Below, piece after piece: positions 60,355 through 64,000 of a stretch of DNA of 64,000 nucleotides; position 1 is the stretch's first letter; each line of letters starts with the position of its first letter. The notes beneath the pieces were generated by a model that saw only the letters and a list, made by a program, of their open reading frames with translations, did no database searches and had not been told where the DNA came from. This stretch comes from Stratiolaelaps scimitus (taxonomy: Eukaryota; Arthropoda; Arachnida; Mesostigmata; Laelapidae), in assembly GCA_019614645.1 (NCBI GenBank), contig JABWDB010000008.1, positions 3,224,001 to 3,288,000 on the forward strand, written 5' to 3'. Both the position numbers and the translations under genes were made by a program.

Positions 60355-60551
60355 TCCCATGAATTCCGTGAGGGCCTGAGTTCTCGATGACTGAATCGCC
60401 CCAAAAATGGAAGCTCACTTCGTATCACAGCAAACCATCCGCCGGGCTCTAAGCCCTCATACAGACGCACGAGTCTATTTGAATATATCCCAAGCACTTC
60501 TCGTCGTTCGGTCTCAAAATTGACTTCCGACTCAATAATGCAGGTTGTCAT
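60296..60551 (-). CDS. Unassigned coding-like exon or first exon
   Basis: An open frame begins with ATG and runs 85 codons to a good donor (TATATG followed by GTAACG). It continues open for another 16 codons if unspliced. The composition is clearly protein-like, for example LYEGLEPGGWFAVIRSELPF followed by GRFSHREL. If the AG at the end of the flanking (TA)n tract is used as acceptor, its phase joins the candidate exon at 62.1 kb. Its end phase (1) does not join the exon at 58.3 kb directly. It could therefore be a first exon of another transcript, an exon of the large gene with a missed partner, or a fragment of a decayed element. No family is recognised. Confidence 0.35.
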
Positions 60552-60978
60552 ATTGCTATATATATCTCTTCATCATATATATATATATATATAAATGCGG
60601 TACGGCTAACACAATCTCCACAGGGAGTCTTCAGTCAGTAGCGGATATAAAGATGATGTCTAAAGCAGCGTTTGCGGAGGCTGGTTTCCCTCGAGTTGGT
60701 CCCGTTAAAATGAAAACGATTGGTTCTCCTCTTGAAGCTCCTCTTGGCTAGCAATTTGTTCGACGCTTAACAAACCATTTTTGCAGCTGTGTGCAAAACT
60801 TGTTAGAGAAACAGCCTCCACGGGATCTACGCGGGGTTTATACGCTCTGGATAAACCCCGGGAGTAGGATACACTACTATTACTACTACTGCTTCTACAT
60901 CTACAGCGACAACTGCGGAGAGTTTATTATTATTATATTGTATCGTGTTAGGCGTCACACGACGTTCGATGAATGATA

Positions 60979-61023
60979 ATTTCGGAAACACCAATTGGCT
61001 TTCAGTTGTCGCACAACTTCAAA

Positions 61024-61057
<34 letters not shown>

Positions 61058-61098
61058 TTTGAAGTTGTGCGACAACTGAAAGCCAATTGGTGTTTCCG

Positions 61099-61102
<4 letters not shown>
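60979..61102. repeat. Perfect 124-bp palindrome with an (AT)n core
   Basis: The left arm begins ATTTCGGAAACACCAATTGG and runs to CTTCAAACCT. The right arm is its exact reverse complement, from AGGTTTGAAG to CCAATTGGTGTTTCCGAAAT. The ~28-nt core is alternating A and T and is itself palindromic. Transcribed, it would make a very stable hairpin, and as DNA it could form a cruciform. A second (AT)n tract (61,101-61,131) follows directly. A miniature inverted-repeat element, a recent inverted duplication and an assembly fold-back are all possible. Confidence 0.9.

Positions 61103-61131
<29 letters not shown>
61101..61131. repeat. (AT)n microsatellite
   Basis: This is 31 nt of pure AT alternation next to the palindrome. 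Confidence 0.95.
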
Positions 61132-61133
<2 letters not shown>

Positions 61134-61399
61134 TGACCTATGTCAACTGGGAAAAAAAATCCTCTCTGTCATATAGGCTAGTTCCCACACTGTACATACA
61201 TCATACACCATACCAAGGGTACCGCTGTGTACGTACACAACTACATCACCACGATACAATCACTGGTCATCTATGACGACCACTGAAGTGGTGCTTCGAC
61301 ATTGCCAGCATCACTCACGACGGACGAGGTGATTACTACGATGCCCGTAATCCCAGTGACAGCGTCGGTGCTTGTTTCTCTCACCTCTAGTGTCGTTGT

Positions 61400-62900
61400 T
61401 ACACTAATTCGCTAGGTATTAATTATACAGCGGCCGTCACAGCCGGTTCAGCCTCCCGCTGCGAGGAAGCCGCCTTCTTCGAGCAAACTCTAATTGCTGT
61501 ACAGTAGACCAACCGAACTTCCGCTGCACCATAGTGAACCGACCTTGACGCCAGTGCCCGACGGAACGCTGTATCAGTGCTAACTGCATGCTTACATGCA
61601 CTACGCCCTGCGGTGCTCGCTTGCATTGATGCCGCGGCCATTGGAACAGTTTAAGCTGGCGGTTGCAGACTCGTCCCGCCGAGCCTGACTGCTTACTCTC
61701 TATTTCTCTACACCAGTCCCAGCCTCTCTGTGCAATCCTACCAAAGATCGGCACGGCTGCTGCCGGCATCTGTTTCGTACAGCTTTCTCTCCCTCTATCA
61801 CCCACGACGCCACTGGCGATATGCCTTCCGCGATTCTCTCTCTCTGTCCCCCTATGCCTGCCCCATTGTCGGCATTGTTTCCACAACATTAGAACGCCAT
61901 TACACGCAGAGCCCTGCGCGTGCCTGGATCAGTCTGTCTGTCCTTCCGAGCGTGTGTGTCACAGTGTACGAGGGTGTATGGGTGTGTCTGTGTGAGGATG
62001 CGAGAGGGCGAGCGTGCACCATAATTGTACTACCAGCATCATCAAGGGGGCTGGTACACACAGCTCACCTAACTGTTCTGTATTCCCCTAACACATTTAG
62101 CTCCTCGGCGCCCGTTTTCCGCCCCTTAATCCCCTCGCCATCTGCTCCCACCGCCCTGCTCGCTCTGTGCCTTCCATCCTGCCGTTTTACCTAACCTCAG
62201 CCTTCCACTTCCTTAGCTTGGTACTTGGCCGTACTGTCGGCTTGCCCGCACCCCAGGTAGGCAGGTTGCTCAGGTTTCCGGCTATAGCTTGGAATGGCGT
62301 CTTGACGCGGTGCCGGTGATGGTGCCGGTGGTCTCTCAGTTCGCCCATAAGTGCTCCTCGCCCGCTCCCACTTTAGCCTACTCTTGCTATATGCCTATGT
62401 TACTGGCGCTGCTGTTGCGGTTGGTGTTTCTGCTCCTGCTGCTGTTCTATCAGCCACTACGAAGGCCCTGGATCCAGTATCTGTTGCTGCTGCTGTCGCC
62501 GCATCAAGCCTGGCGAGGCAATTCTCACCTCCGACAACGCTCACGCCACAGCCGCCACTTAAAAATAGGCTTGCCAACGCCAGAGATATCCCAGTTGCTG
62601 GTAGACGGCTGGAGGCAACCGAATCTCCGCCTCTGCGTCGGAGAGCCAGCAGTAGCTGGCGAAACCACGACTCTCGCTCTCGCCCTTTGTTATATCCCTC
62701 TATTGCTCTCCATCGAGCCGAATTCGGGGAGTCCCTTGGCGTTACCTTTCGCAGCTCTACAGCTCCAGCTAATGCTGCAAGCCACACAACAAGTGAATGG
62801 TTTACGTCTGCAAACTTCGCTACGGGCGTATGGTGTAGGTCTGCGTAGATCTACGTAGACGGTTACAAACAAACCACAGGGTATTCGTGGAGGAACACAA
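61400..62900. other. GC-rich block without a confident gene
   Basis: About 1.5 kb is richer in G+C than its surroundings and is open in several frames on both strands. The longest plus-strand frames (62,289-62,858 and 62,351-62,848) overlap each other and look like translations of CTG/GCT repeats. One better-supported minus-strand exon candidate lies at 62,069-62,178. The block could include a 5' exon or promoter of the large gene, but I cannot place a start. Confidence 0.3.
62069..62178 (-). CDS. Candidate upstream exon, unassigned
   Basis: This is an open stretch of 36 codons plus two bases, reading for example GAEELNVLGEYRTV near its end. It closes with a strong donor (TTAG followed by GTGAGC). 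The 5' border is drawn at an AG preceded by a poor pyrimidine tract and is uncertain. The end phase (2) fits a possible acceptor just before the open frame at 60,551. The exon lies in a GC-rich block where other frames are also open, so this is a tentative call. No function is recognised. Confidence 0.25.
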
Positions 62901-64000
62901 CCCTATGGGAAATTAAGGAGGTAAGGTTCGAAGGTAAGGTTTCCCAGGCAAGATTCCCAGTAACTATTTATATATTAAATTTATGTAGATACATACTTAA
63001 ATAGAAGTGTGTGTTTTTAATAGAATAATGCTAGCAATAGTATGTAGTTATAAAAAAAATGAAAGAAAATATATTGCAGGGAAGGCCTCCTTCGGAACCA
63101 ACTACGTGATTAATTCGTAATCTGTAGTTGACGCCTCGATTGTCGACGACTTCCTGCACTGCTCAACAACATATGAAAGAACGTCATCCACAGGATAGTT
63201 TTCGTCCAACGACTTGGTGTGTTCATCCGAAGACGTTTTTGAAACAGACAATTTAAATCGTTCAGTTTACTTGATGCCAATGTCTTACACGCAATCTCAT
63301 GTGGCCATCCATCCGGCGAATCCATTCGATCGCTCTCGGTGAAGGTGCAGTTCAGAAGCTTGGCAGCTTACCCTTGACTACAGGCTAAGGTTGACTTCGC
63401 CGAAGTTTGTGACAACTCGACAGCGCGCGTATGCAGTTCGATTTTGCTCGATTCTAATCGGGCCAAACAAAATATCTGAATCTGAATCGATCCCCTCATC
63501 GAATTTCTGTTATAACACACCTCTAAGGCTAGCCCGCCAATTGGCATCGTTTTTTCGGAGCAGGTTTCCAGCATCAGCATCATCATAGGTTTACATCCAG
63601 TCCCTATTTCCTCATCTGAGAAGGTCTTGTCCACATTCGCTACCTCGATTTTCGGTTGTTCCCTCTTGGTCGGTCGCACCCCCTCCCTACCAGCTCCCAG
63701 CGTATTGTCCGTAACCCCGAAACCCTCTAAGCGCCTGCATAGCCGTCGATAAGCTTACAATTTATGACGTGCTTGCACTTCCTTTCTTTGCACTTAGCGC
63801 TTTGAAGCACTGGCCGTTACCGTGACGGGGGCTTATCCCCGTAACCCCCCATCGTATGCTATTGCATGCGGCTTTTAATCCATCATACCATAAAGACTTG
63901 CAGACCCACACACATAGTATATCCGGAAAAAAAAGCAGGGGGGTCGTGGGTTGGGGTGGTTTGTGGTGTTAGGGGGAGAGAGTTGTCGTAGCAACCTTCG
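62900..64000. other. Right edge, no confident gene
   Basis: A minus-strand frame at 63,368-63,679 (for example KREQPKIEVANVDKTFSDEE) stays open upstream to about 63,740 and looks protein-like. It lacks good splice borders and a clear start. It may be an exon running out of the window or a retroelement fragment. The last 100 bases are G/T-rich. Confidence 0.2.

Noticed and set aside
62289..62858. 189-codon plus-strand open frame with a leucine-rich start
   Set aside because: The leucine run is a CTG-repeat translation, a second plus-strand frame overlaps it almost fully, and no start context or homologous motif is evident.
1..64000. CRISPR array, bacterial operon, phage or rRNA genes
   Set aside because: No regularly spaced direct repeats with unique spacers, no ribosome-binding-site-led tandem ORFs and no conserved rRNA blocks were seen. 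The sequence is intron-bearing animal DNA.

Overview
This window is eukaryotic nuclear DNA, most likely from an arthropod. A parasitiform mite or tick is possible, but that is a guess from general character rather than from a diagnostic gene. The reasons are spliced exons with GT..AG borders and long introns, glutamine/serine/proline-rich coding exons, more than 25 (AT)n tracts, and tRNA-derived short interspersed repeats. There are no bacterial operons, ribosome binding sites, CRISPR arrays or rRNA genes. All exon calls were made by eye from splice signals, open frames and phase compatibility. No homology search was run.

Most of the supported coding sequence belongs to one very large gene on the minus strand. 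It runs from at least 58.4 kb down to about 2.9 kb. Its best-defined part is a C1 (phorbol-ester/DAG-type) zinc finger at 19.4-19.6 kb. A basic exon (21.5-21.6 kb) precedes it and Ser/Ala/Gln-rich linker exons (15.5, 9.4 and 7.3 kb) follow it. This layout resembles the AKAP13/ARHGEF2/ARHGEF28 type of Rho guanine-nucleotide exchange factor, in which C1 is followed by a linker and then DH-PH. I see no DH or PH domain in the window, so the family call is inference. The catalytic half may lie beyond the left edge, or transcripts may end near 2.9 kb without it. Upstream exons (50.7, 49.2, 44.5, 37.8, 36.6, 35.6, 34.3, 32.6 and 30.4 kb) encode a long low-complexity region with polyproline, acidic and phosphosite-like stretches. 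Splice phases agree from 58.3 to 30.3 kb and from 24.4 to 2.9 kb. The joint between 30 and 24.8 kb is unresolved. Several exons keep the frame when skipped, so alternative splicing is likely. The model as drawn would encode about 1,290 residues.

The right end (52-64 kb) is different. It holds an unassigned ORF pair separated by a 45-nt possible intron (53.1-53.6 kb), cysteine-containing ORFs (54.7-55.5 kb), a cluster of SINE-like repeats (57.98-59.07 kb), coding-like but frame-broken sequence (59.5-60.4 kb), and a perfect 124-bp palindrome centred on an (AT)n core (60,979-61,102). A GC-rich block at 61.4-62.9 kb holds one plausible exon. The left end and the long introns otherwise contain microsatellites, tRNA relics and a few decayed coding-like fragments.
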